Positions 10,177 through 22,900 of a stretch of DNA of 64,000 nucleotides are shown here, in pieces. Source of the stretch: Brassica napus (lineage: Eukaryota > Streptophyta > Magnoliopsida > Brassicales > Brassicaceae); NCBI RefSeq assembly GCF_020379485.1, contig NW_026014839.1:124001-188000 (forward strand). Direction: 5' to 3'. A program made the position numbers and the translations under genes. A model generated the notes under the pieces. That model searched no databases, was not told the origin of the DNA, and saw nothing but the letters and a program-made list of their open reading frames with translations. Position 1 is the first letter of the stretch; every line of letters begins with the position of its first letter.

Positions 10177-13100
10177 TCTAACACTACTAAAAGCCGAATA
10201 AGGAGTGCAGGGAACGTGCCACGTCAGCATTTATATTCGAACCAATCAGAGATAAGCATTTTTACACGTCAGACGGGCTTCAATTACGTATGGGCTTCAA
10301 GTTTTTCTTTCATTTGCAGTGTGCTTATGTGTGGGCTTTAATTTCTTCTCATTTTCGACTTATCAAACCTAGCTTTCATTTTTGCGACACAATATTTGGT
10401 TTTACTATTTTAGATTTTCTTTTCCCCCTTAGTATATGGGCATAATATCTCTAGATATATCTTTTGGTCGTCTCTATGCCATTAACACCATAACATACTA
10501 CCGTTACATCTTTTGTCGTCTTATTATGTGATTTGTTTACGAACAGAATATTATAATATTTTGTTTAGTGAGCTAAATGAACAACTCCGTTGTTTTTAAT
10601 AAATATATTACAGCAGGATGTTGTTTCTACCAAACCTGTATAATGCAGAATGGACCAAAATTAGAAGCGGCACGGCTGCATTATTATGGCCACCCTCATG
10701 CATCAAATTTCCATAACTTGCAAGCTTTCAATTAGAAACAGAAGTAATTACGTTAGCAAATTATTATGAACAAAAAAATAAAGCACAAAATATTTAAAAT
10801 CATCTTGAACTCGCTTTTTCACTCGCAACAAAATTTTACTTTGACAGCTCAATCAAATACGCAATCACTTCAAAGGACGGATAAAAAACATCAAGAAGAT
10901 AAAAGCTAGAGAGAAAAAGAAAAACTTCAACCTCTTTGTTCGTTTTACAAATTGTTTTTTTTTTATCTTTCTAAAAAATAATTTCGTTCATTTACAAATT
11001 TTATCTCTATTTTTAAAATACATAGCCTAGATAAAATTATTTACAAAGGAAAAAAATTCATAAAAATTTACCCCTTTTAAAAATAATATTAAATAAAAAT
11101 ATCAACGTTGATCAGCTTGATAGATTTTTTTTAAGACAAATTAATGTTTTCTAAAATGTTAAAAAAACTATTAAGAGTTTTGGAGAATTTTGGGAATATT
11201 GTTAGATGGTTCTACTAAAACCATATAAATGATGCAAATATTTTTAAATTAAAAAATCAGATACGGTTTTACTAAACTAATAAAATGGAATTCAATTATA
11301 TTGTAGTATAATTACATATAGACTATAAAATTGAGAATTGAATTATAGATGGGATGAAACTGGTCTCCACAAAAGAGATCTATTGAATATTTCCCAACAG
11401 TTCTGACCTCTCCTCCCCGTTTTGTATTAGGTGCATTAATGTTTTAGATTTATTCGGCACATGAAGCTCATCGTTGGGCATCATCTCCGGCAACGTCCAG
11501 TCCTTGACATGATCACGGGGAAGGAGATTGTTGGTACACGTACAACCTAAAGAGTAAGCAAATTGTATTCCATATTACCACCCAACTTCTTAATGCTTCC
11601 ATAGTAATGATATCCCTCAACTTCTTCCATGCTCATGTCGACAGGAAAGAACTAAAAAAATATTATTACCCTTTCATATTGAATATGGAAAGCACTTTCT
11701 AATGATTCAATAAAATAAATGGTGCAGAAGGAGAATCTGGAGACGATGTTGGACGAAGACACACAGCTCATGGAACAAAGAGGAACCTAATCCAAAAGGC
11801 TCGATCTTTACAAACTAGCTTGAGATGTATTGATCTTGTGCCTTAGTTATATAATGGGTTCTAAGCTGGCAGCACTCTCCTCTCTCCATTCTTAACACGA
11901 AGAACGAAGAGCAAGTTTGTTGTGACTCCTCCAGCTAATGTCACAAAGACTCTTCTAAGTAAGAACCCCATACTATGCTCTAAAAGTCAATCTTTACCAT
12001 AACATTAATGCATTGTGGCTTGATGAAGGTACTTTCTTGCAGAGGAGATCCTGGTTCAGTACGGTGGTAACGAAAGAGATGATGATACCAAATTCGCCAA
12101 CGAAGCTGATTCTCCAACGAAGTTGTTTCTGAAGTTGTCGTTAAGCTTGGGTCATCTGTAAACATAGAGATCCCAGCTTCTGAGGTAATAACTTAAAAAA
12201 CAAACTCCTTTCTGTGCTCGGGAGTTGTAAAAGATCTATAGCAATATTTTTGTTTAGTCCTTTTCTTTTTAAATCAAAGTTATTTCTAGATTGTTGAAGA
12301 CTTAATTTTTTTTGCATGGGTTAACTGATAAACCCGAAACAGTTTCCAATAAATTCCCTCTAGATACAATGATACTCAATCTTCAAAAGTATTTGTCAAA
12401 TTAATTAATGGCGCTAAATGACATGGACAAGGGAGTCTAAATGATTTAGCAACGCGTATCCCTGAGCTTCAGCTGTTTCTATCCATTGAATACATGGTCG
12501 GAGAATGTAATTCTTGCTGCCTCTCCGGGGCACATGGCAACCATTGCAGCTTTTTTTAATCTTTATTTTAGGTTTCTAATAACTATCCACTAAGTTTCGT
12601 GATTTTTAAGCTTTTAGTCTCTCTCTCTCTTGAGTTATTGCTGATGTCTGGAAGAATCTCAGAAGAAGAAGATATTGTTTGGGGACAAAGTGATCTTTGC
12701 ACAAAAAGATAGAAAGATTAAATGTTTCTGAAGATTTTCAAGACCATATATACACAAAAAGTTTATATATCAAAATCCAAGTTGGGAACCTCTTATAAAT
12801 TATTTGACTAATAAATTAGCTAAGATACATAAAGAACTTAAAAAGACAATTGCACCAAATTTTAGCAGAAAAAAAGCATAAAAAATTTAGGAAGATAGTG
12901 TGTGAGACTTGCCCGCCGTTGAAAGTATTTAATCTTACACCATATATTGGATACTAATCACTGTCAATTTGTTCCAATGGATTACATTTTTCAAATAATT
13001 CGTATGTTCTTTTTGTAACATGGTACGATGAATAACTGGGCTCAAAACAACATATGTAGTCAGTCTAAAATTAAACGCGGAAATTGGTAGTAATTACGAT

Positions 13101-15704
13101 GATTGAAAGTTTGAACACATTCATTGGTAACAGTTACGATGAAAAGAGTGTAAAATGGAGACTCAAACACATCATGGAGAGTTGTTAAATGATTTAGACT
13201 TAGACCACTTCTTCAAATTATATTCATTCAACAACAATCTTCATAAGTAATTTAAAAGTTGTGAATATTAAACTAAATCCTCACCATATATAAATTTTTA
13301 AAGAACACCAGATTATAACTTTAAAATAAATAACCAAAGGTAGAAATCAACATAAAAGTAAAGACTAATCTCTTTGTGACGAGGCCGGAATATTTTAATT
13401 TAAAGAGTTGTTATTGGTTTATATGATTTAAATATAAAGTTTCGGTGATGGTTTATTTAAAAAATTATCTTAAACTTGGTTTGGTCTGTTATAATTTTTA
13501 TTTATTATGCACTACAAAAAAAGGATCATATTACATCACTTAAATAGAATCACAAAAATAAATGATACTATTTAGAATTACTTATTAGGAAATGATACAA
13601 AATATCTGTTCTAACATCAGTCATAACAAACGATGCGGTTATTAACTTGTTTGGCATCGATTGAATGAAATTGATGCAAATCTTTATTAGTTTACATCAC
13701 TTTTTGAAAAATGATAGAAAATATGAGTTTACATCAATTAAATGATCGATACATTTATTAATTTGTATTAACATCACTTATTAAAATGATTCAAAAGTAA
13801 CATCATTTTAATAAATGTTGCAAATTTGACATCAATGATAAAAATGATACTAACATAATTTTCATTAGTTACTAATATGTACGTAGATCATTTCTGCTTA
13901 TAAACGATTTTTTATGCTTTGATAAATAATTTTGAATTGATTTAATAAATAAGCTACATTAATTGATATTTTTAATATTAAAAATATAACATATATATTG
14001 ACTAAATAAAGAATCTGAAAATCTATATTTAAAAAAAAAAATTTTTATACTCACTAGAATACATATTTAATTAAAAGAAAGAAATTATTCTATTTTTTTT
14101 TACAACTAATATTTTAAATTTTCGACCTAACTAATAAATGTTAATAGCTAATCTTTTTTTTTTTTAATTCTATTTAGAATTTTCGACCTAACTAATAAAT
14201 GTTAATAGCTAATCTTATATATGTACTGCGTTAATTTGTTTTGTAAAGAAAATTGTAAACCATTAAAAATCTATATGTTTGTTACCAAAAATATAGCAAT
14301 ATCTCCTATTTTATCTCACCACTAGTTCATGTTTCCTTCTAATAAGAAATCAACTGAATAAAAGCAACGATCCTTTACATCTTTTTTGCAAAGTCTTTTC
14401 TTCCACACACAATTCCTTACCACAGTTTAAGAGAGGTTGAATCTGCAGATCTGAAATCATATTCTTGGAACCTTCGTGAAGTCTATTATTGTTTACCTCA
14501 GGAACCATTGGTTAAGGTTAGTCAATAGTGACAATCTGATGCAAACTTTTCTTTATATTGTTTTTGTCTATGAATCGGTATTTTCTTATATGAGTGATGA
14601 TGATTATGGTTTTATTTGTAGAAGAAACTATTAGCCTAAAACCCTACAACCAAGAGCAGAAGATACAGAGAATTGGAAGAAGAAGAAGCTTGATCGAAGA
14701 ACTCTTACGGCGAACTATGTTTATCTGTTTTTTTTAATTGTATTCTTTTGTTTTCTTGTTTTTGTAATTTTCTTATTTTTAATTGTAACATCAATGAAAA
14801 GAACAATAAGAAATAATTAACAATTAATAAAAGTATTTAATTTATTTATTTACTGCTATCAATTTAATATTAATTTTGTATAAATATTAATAAAATTAAA
14901 AAAACATGATAATAATTTAGTTATTCAATTACCAAAAGTGATATAATTAATTATTAAAATCAATTAATTGATTGATGCTAATATTAACATCATTTTAATA
15001 AATGATATAAATATTAATATCAGTTATTGTAATTGATATATATTTTACATCATTTATAATAGTTGATGTAAATATTTAGCATTTTTACATCAGTTATTAA
15101 CAAAATGATGTGAATTATTTGCATCACCACTTTCAGAGTCATTTATATAAATGATGCAAAATTATTTTACATCATTTATAACTAATGCAAAAATACAAAA
15201 TAAATGATGCTAAACAACAGTTTTTTTGTAGTGATGTATTTTCATGAATTGATTTGGAGAACAACATTATCCTTAGTTTGGATCAATTTTTAATTCAATT
15301 TAATTTCTGTTATGAAACTGCTCAATATGGTATTACAACTCAATAATTCTAAAGTTAAAACAAAGTTTAAATCGGTTTTAAATTTACAATTACTTTATAC
15401 AAAACCTAAATTAATAAAATAAATGAATTTTAAAGTATAACAAGGTTTATTTAACTTTGACCCATCTTACTGATCATTCTATATATGATTTCTTTTAATA
15501 ACAAATTGTGAGTTAAATTATATGAAATATTTTAGACACAAGACAATCAATAAATTCAAACGATTTTAAATTTCTTACCAATTTAATAGTTTAAAATTGA
15601 TTGTAGTATATATAACAATTTATATTCAAATGTTATTGTAATTTTTTTTAATTTAATTAAAACTTATACGAATATCCCGGGCGTAGCCCGGGAAAAGCCT
15701 CTAG
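10177..15704 (+). mobile_element. inner Helitron (5.5 kb)
   Basis: The 5' end is TCTAACACTACTAAAAGCC, followed by GCCACGTCAGC and ACCAATCAGAG sub-terminal words. The 3' end is a strong hairpin, CCCGGGCGTAGCCCGGG, then CTAG at 15701-15704 and a T. The insertion is between A and T. No Rep/helicase reading frame is present. Around 11450-12200 there are short coding-like stretches, for example ILVQYGGNERDDDTKFANEA near 12052-12111 on the plus strand, that may be captured exons of an unrecognised gene. A CACTA element interrupts the 3' part. Confidence 0.65.
13510..15233. mobile_element. non-autonomous CACTA (En/Spm) element, 1724 bp
   Basis: It begins CACTACAAAAAAA and ends TTTTTTTGTAGTG, which are perfect 13-bp terminal inverted repeats. 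A 3-bp ATG target duplication flanks both sides (13507-13509 and 15234-15236). Sub-terminal regions carry many copies of an ACATCATTT / AAATGATGCAAA motif in both orientations, as expected for CACTA transposase binding regions. No transposase is encoded. An internal direct repeat of about 50 bp (GACCTAACTAATAAATG) sits near 14122 and 14184. Confidence 0.85.
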
Positions 15705-15988
15705 TGGGATTAATTTTTTTAAAAAGACACAATATGAAGACCATTTGAAACTTTTACATCATATCAATGTCACAATTCTTCAATATAAAAAACAACTATT
15801 GTAAATAAGCAAAATACATCTTATCATATATAATCAATTTTCACCTAAAATTTTCAAAAAGACAAAAATCATTATCATACACATCACTTGCAAATACAAA
15901 ATTAAAACACAAACCACAAAATTATATAAATATAATAATTTAGATCACAAATTAAATATATGCCGCCCGTAGGGCGGACCGGCTCTAG

Positions 15989-17951
15989 TATACATATATA
16001 TATATATTATTTATATACTTCCGTATGATACATCTCCTCTTGGTAAAAGCTATAAAGATATATATACCTTTACGACTTGCCATCGTAAGTCTTTCCATTG
16101 ATGTTTGCTTCATGAGTCTACATTTGTGTTTCCTTTTCAAAAGCTTAGTTCATCGTAAATATAGTTTTTATCCTTCATGAATAAATTTTAACTCTCACTT
16201 ATTTATCTGCTTGGCTTCGACTGATTCTATTATTATGTAAACATGTAGTTTTTCCCAGATTCGGGTTACATGTCAGTTGTACAAAGTTAAGGAGACAACA
16301 AGGTCATGGTTTCCGAGGGCTACATTTCTGCACCATTTGGAGATAATAGTGCTTCTTCTTCTACTGCTGAATATACAAAAGGCTGCAAAAAGCTTTTCCT
16401 GTAAACCAGAGTAATTTACCCAAATTTGATTCATCTCAATTTGGTCAATGAGTCTGGCTCTGAAGGTGGTTCAAAGAAGCCTGCTGAGAATGGATTTATG
16501 ACATGAGGTGGCTGTAATAGCTCAAGCAGTAGAGCATGAAGACAATCATGGTAATTTCTTCGGCTTTTGAATCGCGTGTGTGAGCACTTTGATCTTTTTT
16601 TTTGGTCAATCACATTAATCTTTTCTTAATTTACACATTATTGAGAATTGAACAAATTTGAAGGGGACAATGTCAGTAGAACCTGATGTTAAATTCGATT
16701 ATCATGGTTGAGTAGATAAGGTATTTGATCATTATTTTGGGTAAGCAAAAAAGATGTGGACGCATACGCAACCTAGAAAATGGTTGTCAAACTGTATACT
16801 AATCTGTGTTTATGTTTGACTCTAGGCATTGAAGATGAAAGGAAGGTCTTCAAAAACACCACAGAAGAAGTAAGTCACAAGATTCAAACACCACAGAAAA
16901 AGTAAGCGACAAGACTTGAAAGTGACGACTACAATGTAAGAAGAAAGCTAAAGAAGTATTTGTAATGAGAAGATTAAGAAAGTTTCTACGGTTTTGTGTG
17001 TCCCCGAGGATTCAGTTTGATTTGTTTTGTTTTCGTTACCAAAATGCTATTATCATACTGGTGCATTTAGTTAAATACAAGTAGATAGTCCGAATAATAT
17101 TACTTCAAATCAACATTAGTTACTCAAAGCTGACTTCAGCTACGTTATGTATATAACAAGATAAATTTTCATTGGGATCTAAAAATATAATTGTGTACAA
17201 TATGATTACATTAGATATATAAATAAAGACGATTTTATACTATTCCAAATGTTGATTGTAATAACTAAGTTCAATTTGACAACATGTTTGATTTTAAAAA
17301 CTCATAAATCAAACTAAAAATATACATTTACTTAACTAATTTTTAAGGGATAAGTGTATGTATTTTCTTGAACCCACATATCATATTTGAAGTTTTGAAC
17401 TGAAAGTTATTCATGTGTCATACATATTTGATGTTAAGAGATTTTTTGTTACAATTTAGATGATGTTCTCAATTTTTGATATAAAATTTATTATTTTAAG
17501 CTATATGGTTATTCTGTAATTTATTTTTCTGGATCGGTCTAACCAGCTAGAGCAACTTTAATAGTTGAGTTCCTAAATCACATATCTAAACAGTACATTA
17601 CTACTATTTCATTGAAGAACTAAAGTTAAAACTAAAAAAAAAAGTTGCACTAATAGAAAACAGACACACAAGCAAAGAAAGTTTAGGAACGGTTCTAAAA
17701 AATCTTTTATTAAGAAACTTTTGATCAGTTTTTAACTTACTTTCCTTTTTCTAATATTAAAAGTCTTAAAAACTTCACCTCCTCATACACACGTTGGAGG
17801 TGCTCTTACAATACTGAATCAATATTTAGTCCAGTTTTTTAACATTCAATAATAAATTATTTTTTCTTTTATTTTTGTTCACCATCTCATAAATATTTTA
17901 GATAGTTAAAATAATTATTTATGAGTTATACTCATATTTAATTAAATTAAA
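15989..17951. other. intergenic DNA with weak exon-like pieces
   Basis: A plus-strand stretch near 16310-16395 reads GYISAPFGDNSASSSTAEYT, and another near 16455-16505 reads GSEGGSKKPAENGFMT; both run into stops. Around 16854-16920 a short segment with CACCACAGAA is tandemly doubled. No family was recognised. The remainder is AT-rich and I see nothing else. Confidence 0.3.
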
Positions 17952-18464
17952 TCTATTCTATTAAAAGAAAAGCAGTCTTGATAAATCTACTTATAAAAGT
18001 TGTTTTGACCTTTTCATTAGAAACTTAATATGTCTTTTATATTGTTTTAACTAAATCAAAAAATATATAATCTGTTACATTAGAATCTTTTTTTCAATTG
18101 ATAGATTTTAATCACATATATGGTGGGTCCCTTATCTAACCTAGATCGACAACAACTCTCTTTTATGTTATAACTATATCATAATTAAGTTTCAAATTAA
18201 TAACCTATCATAATTCATCACCCACATATAAACAAAAAAAATATGAGTAATCGTTAGAAAAACCATAGAACAACCACATGAACAAAAAGCATGAATAATT
18301 ATTGACCGTATTTTAATGAACTGGACGTTGTTCACTTATGATGGCACCCTATCATATGAATAAATATGTATTTCAATATATGCATGATTCATTAAGTATT
18401 TTCTTAAACGCTTCAACATATTTTTATGATATATTTTCTTGATCACACAAATTTCTTTTTATTA

Positions 18465-19566
18465 TCTATATTATTAAAATATGATCATCCTAAAAAGTTA
18501 CTTACAAAAATATTGCACCTACTCATTAATTATATTATTATTTTTTCTGTAACTTTAAAATACTTTAAATAAACTCATTTTTTACTCAATATTATTGAAA
18601 CTGAATATAAGAACCACATTTATAATAGATGGATACCCTATGAATTTGGAAATGGGTCCCTTTCCATCTTATATGTAATATTTTTGAGAATTTTTTATCA
18701 TGTAATTTTAAAAAAATCTTAGTGTCATTCGATATATTCAATTTTAAGTACTATTAAAAAGTACGCAAAAAGTTTAAATCAATATTTTTAAAAATGTCAT
18801 CAGATTTATATAATATTTTATTGGATCAATCAATATCATATGGCGGGTTAATGATGAGTTTTTACCAAGTTTTATCAAGTTTTTACATATTAAGTTTTAA
18901 CTTAATCCAAATCGGATTATATATGGATTACCGGATTTATTAATTCGACCGCGGGTTTGGACCGGGTACAAAAACATTGCTAAAACTATTAAAAACCTAC
19001 AAATTCATACTATTAAAGAATCACAAATCAAAAAGTTTATTCACTTTTAAGTACTACTAAAAAGTATTGAAAAAGTTTGAATCAACATTTTAAAAAATAT
19101 CATCAAATTTATATGATATTTTATCGGGTCAACAGTATCAGATGGCGGGTTAATGATGAATTTTTTTTCCAGGTTTTATCATGTTTTTATATATTATGTT
19201 TTAACTTAGTATGATCAGATTGTATACGTCACCAAAATTATCAATTCGACCGTGGGTTTGGATCAGGTACAAAAACATTGCCAAAACTATTAAAAACCTA
19301 AGAAAAAATCATACTATTAAATTAGTCCAAAATCTGCAAAGCAAATCTTATGTCTCACCAGCTCAACAGATGTAACTCTTATAAAATTCACATAAAATAT
19401 AAAGATAATGTTATAACATAAGAGTGTGCATAATAATATGCATCAAATCAAAACACTAATTCATATCAATTTTAATTAAATGAAAAATCTGTACTTCCAC
19501 TAATTCATATCAAATATTTTTTTTAGCCAAAAAATCTGCGCTTTCGAAGCGCGGATCAAAATTTAG
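18465..19566 (+). mobile_element. Helitron, inner of nested pair (ATREP-like)
   Basis: The 5' end reads TCTATATTATTAAAATATG, typical of small crucifer ATREP Helitrons. The 3' end is the hairpin CTGCGCTTTCGAAGCGCGGA followed by TCAAAATTTAGT, where the usual CTAG has mutated to TTAG. The interior is dominated by a tandem duplication (18760-19320). It is non-coding and evidently old. Confidence 0.55.
18760..19320 (+). repeat. tandem duplication inside Helitron (about 300-bp units)
   Basis: Two diverged direct copies lie at about 18760-19020 and 19060-19320. Both contain ATGGCGGGTTAATGATGA, an AATTCGACCG(C/T)GGGTTTGGA block and ACAAAAACATTGC(T/C)AAAAC. Each ends in ACTATTAAA. Confidence 0.7.
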
Positions 19567-19907
19567 TTTACTATTTATATTCTTAGAACAGAGATGTAAT
19601 ATATATCTAATAGATATCATTAGATGCAAAGATATTTGTATAAAATTATCCGGGCATAGCCGGACAAAATCTCTAGTAAATATTAAAATTTTCAAAACAA
19701 TGCCTAGATAAAAACTCTGTTGTCGACAAAAAAATCAAAACTCCGGTCTATAGTCGCGACGGAGAAAGGTTCTACTTGCTACAGCTTCACCGGTCGGGTC
19801 AACACAGTCGGGTCGGGTCAAACATTGCTGGGTTGTGTCAATTAAAGTTCAGCTTCCAGAATTTTGACTTCAATTTTGTCGCGGTTTCGTCGAATTGATC
19901 GGATTGA

Positions 19908-22900
19908 ATGGAGAAGTCCGTCGTCGTAGTCCGCCGCGAAACTAACGGAGACGACGTCGAGGGACGAGAAGCCCTCTTCGCCCAGCTCAAAGCTCTCTCC
20001 TTGGAGCTTCTAAGCCTCTCGCAAACCCCTCAAAAGGATCCGGCCGTGATCCCAGAGCTGCTCAGCCTCCTCCGCCGTGCACCTCCGTCGTCTCTACAGT
20101 CCTTCTTCCAGTAAGTGCTCGCCATACATAAAGTCTCCACCTTTGGTTTCGATGATGATAAAAGTTTTTGTCTTTTTTTCAGCTACACTTTGTTCCCTTT
20201 GCTTCTTCTGCTAGACGCTGCAGTAGCTTGCAGGAGTGAAGGAGGAGGTGTTGTTGTTCCTTACAGAGTGAGTGATAAAGTAGCTGAAGGTGTAGTCTCT
20301 TGTCTCGAGGAGCTTCTAAAGAAATGCCACGTCGGATCCGTTGATCAGGTGAGTTTGATTTTGAATTAGTTATGTTATGTAATGTTGAATTTGAAAAGTT
20401 ATCTCCTTTCAGATGTTTGTGATTATGAAGAAGTTGACTAGTGGTGCTGTTTTGACGCCGTCTGAGGCCTCTGAGGAGTTTCGTGAAGGGATCATCAGAT
20501 GTTTTCGAGCGATGATCTCTGGTTTGGTTCCTTGTTCTGATGATTCCTGCGGATGTAAGGGGACTCTTGGCTGGCCTCAGCTGTCGGATAGAGGAGATTG
20601 TCAGACTCAGCAGGTTTCAGAGTTTGGTTTAGAAACGACGGGAGAATGCTTGGTGGCGTTTCTTCAGTCTCACTCTGCTTTGGCTGCTGTGGGTCATTGG
20701 CTTTCCATTCTTCTCAAAGTGGCTGATGCTGAGGCTTCACGAGGACATAGAGGAAGTGCACACCTTCGAGTTGAAGCCTTTATGACCTTACGAATACTTG
20801 TGGCTAAGGTAACTATTGTATTATGCATACAGGGTTTGATACATTTGTCATTTTGTTTGGTATTAAAAAGACAAATCCAATGTTATTGAAACATGAATTT
20901 TAAAAAACTCATGAAATTTTCATAAGAGTACTCTAAAATTCACTTGAAAATACAAGCTGGTTTTAAAAGTTTTCAAGTGATTTTAGAGTGATCGGATGGA
21001 ATTTCTTATTTAAAAAAAATCAAAATAAAAATCTGATGATTTTAGTTGAGATTTAGAGTGGTTTAAGAAAAAAACATATTAAACTATCCAATCATCTAAA
21101 AACTCAATAAGAATCAAATCAACTCAAACTCTACACCATGGTTTCTTTTGTAGATTGGTACTGCTGATGTGTTGGCGTTTTTTCTACCTGGTGTTGTTAG
21201 CCAAATGGCCAAAGTGTTGCATGTTTCAAGAGCAATGATTAGCGGAGCTGCAGGAAGCGTTGATGCTTTGGACCAAGCAATTAGATGTTTAGCCGAGTTT
21301 CTCATGATAGTCCTTGATGATGAGGCTAATTCATCGGCTCTCGGTATTTCTGATGATGATACTAAGCTGCAGAAGCATGAATCTGCACACTCAGTTTTGG
21401 ACGAACTTCGTTCTCTGACAACAAAATCTCAAGGGCAGAGGACAGAAACTACAAGCCAAGAGATTGTTAAAATCAACAATGGACAAGAAAAATCGAGTCA
21501 GAAACTGAGTGGTGACTCCTTTCGTGTTGAACGTACAAAGGAATGGTTAGAAAACACAACATCTCACGTGAATAAGCTCTTGTGTGAGACGTTTCCTCAT
21601 GTATGCTATATTTCCCGCTCTTAGTTCCATCACTTTTGTACTGTTTTGTTTTTTAGTCTGAGCGGTGAATCTTAATTGGTTTCAGATTCTTATTCACCCA
21701 GCTGGAAAAATTAGATGGGGGTTTCTAGCAGCAATACGTGGACTGCTATCTAAGACCCCTCGGTCGTTGAAGGGTGCCAGGCTAGTGATGTTGGTAAGTT
21801 CATAACTAACAACAACACAATGATGTTAGATACTTGCTACTGGATGAATTTCTTATTTATTATGATGCAGGAATGCGTATGTACTCTGGTTGTTGATGAC
21901 TCTGATGAAGTCTCTGTAGGAGCTCAGGAAACTCTCGACCACTTATTCTCTGAACGTACAAAGTATCAGGTAGAGAGCGACATAAGCAAGATCTTTACCA
22001 GGTATTGTTTCTCTTTGCTGTTATATTGTTTCTTTCCTTTTCAAGCTCAGTGACCTATAAGCGTGTGTTGATGACAGACTACTGGAGAGGCTACCAAAAG
22101 TGGTTTTGGGGAATGAGGAATTGCCTGCACTTTCGGTTGTGAAGCAGTTACTTGTAGTCACTTATTACTCTGGTCCTCAGTTTCTGGCGGATCATCTTCA
22201 GTCTCCAGTATGTTTTCTTTCTCTTATCACGCTCATAGCTTTGGTTGCTTCTTTCTTCTAATCCAGTCTAAAAAACAAACATGATCTAATAATATTTGGT
22301 GCTTCTTAGATAACAGCTAGCAGATTCCTGGATACGTTTGCTCTCTGTCTGAGCCACAATTCAGCATACACTGGCTCTCTTGAGAAGCTCATCGCAGACA
22401 GGCCTACTTCATCGACAGGTTACCTCCCTTCCATCACAGAATTAAAAGTGACCAGTCGCAGCCACGCTGAATCAGATCAAGGAAAGTTGGAGACCAGTAG
22501 CTTTGTGATACCTCGAATGCCGCCTTGGTTCTCTTATGTTGGTAGTCAGAAGCTCTACGAGATGCTCGCTGGTATCCTTAGACTTGTAGGTTTATCCTTA
22601 ATGGCAGGTGAGTTAATTGTTCTGCAGTTAACTTATAGATGAGTCATAGTTAATGATAGTTAACGATCTTGTTTGTGTGTTTGCTAGGACCTGAAAACGA
22701 TGGCAGTTTAGCAGTCATCCTGGACATTCCTTTGGGGTTTTTCCGTAGATTGGTTTCAGAAGTTCGTGTAAAAGAGTACAACGGAGAAGACTGGGAAACA
22801 TGGTGTAATCGAACTGGTTCAGGACAGTTAGTACGCCAGGCGGCAACTGCTGCTTGTATCTTGAACGAGATGATTTTTGGTCTATCAGAACAAGCAACTG

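Larger units (their letters stand above)
5899..15988 (+). mobile_element. Helitron with nested insertions (outer element)
   Basis: The 5' end is TCTATACTATACTAAAAGC at 5899, after an A. Its sub-terminal TATCCACGTC...CAGCCAATCA pattern also appears at the 5' end of the minus-strand Helitron at 57828. The 3' end is the hairpin CCGCCCGTAGGGCGG followed by CTAG at 15985-15988 and a T. The pairing of these two ends is inferred: a second complete Helitron (10177-15704) lies inside, so its own DNA is only about 4.6 kb. It also holds a Stowaway MITE at 5926-6172 and a fragment of a PIP2 aquaporin gene. No Rep/helicase is visible, so it is non-autonomous. Confidence 0.6.
17952..19676 (+). mobile_element. 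Helitron, outer of nested pair
   Basis: The proposed 5' end is TCTATTCTATTAAAAG at 17952. The 3' end is the hairpin TCCGGGCATAGCCGGA followed by CTAG at 19673-19676 and a T. The pairing is chosen so that the second pair of ends (18465 and 19566) nests inside rather than crossing. The 3' terminus lies only about 230 bp upstream of the TTI1 start codon, so the element borders or forms part of that promoter. Confidence 0.5.

Noticed and set aside
13510..15233. CRISPR-like regular repeats from recurring ATGATGCAAA words
   Set aside because: The words occur in both orientations with irregular spacing and are explained as sub-terminal repeats of a CACTA element.
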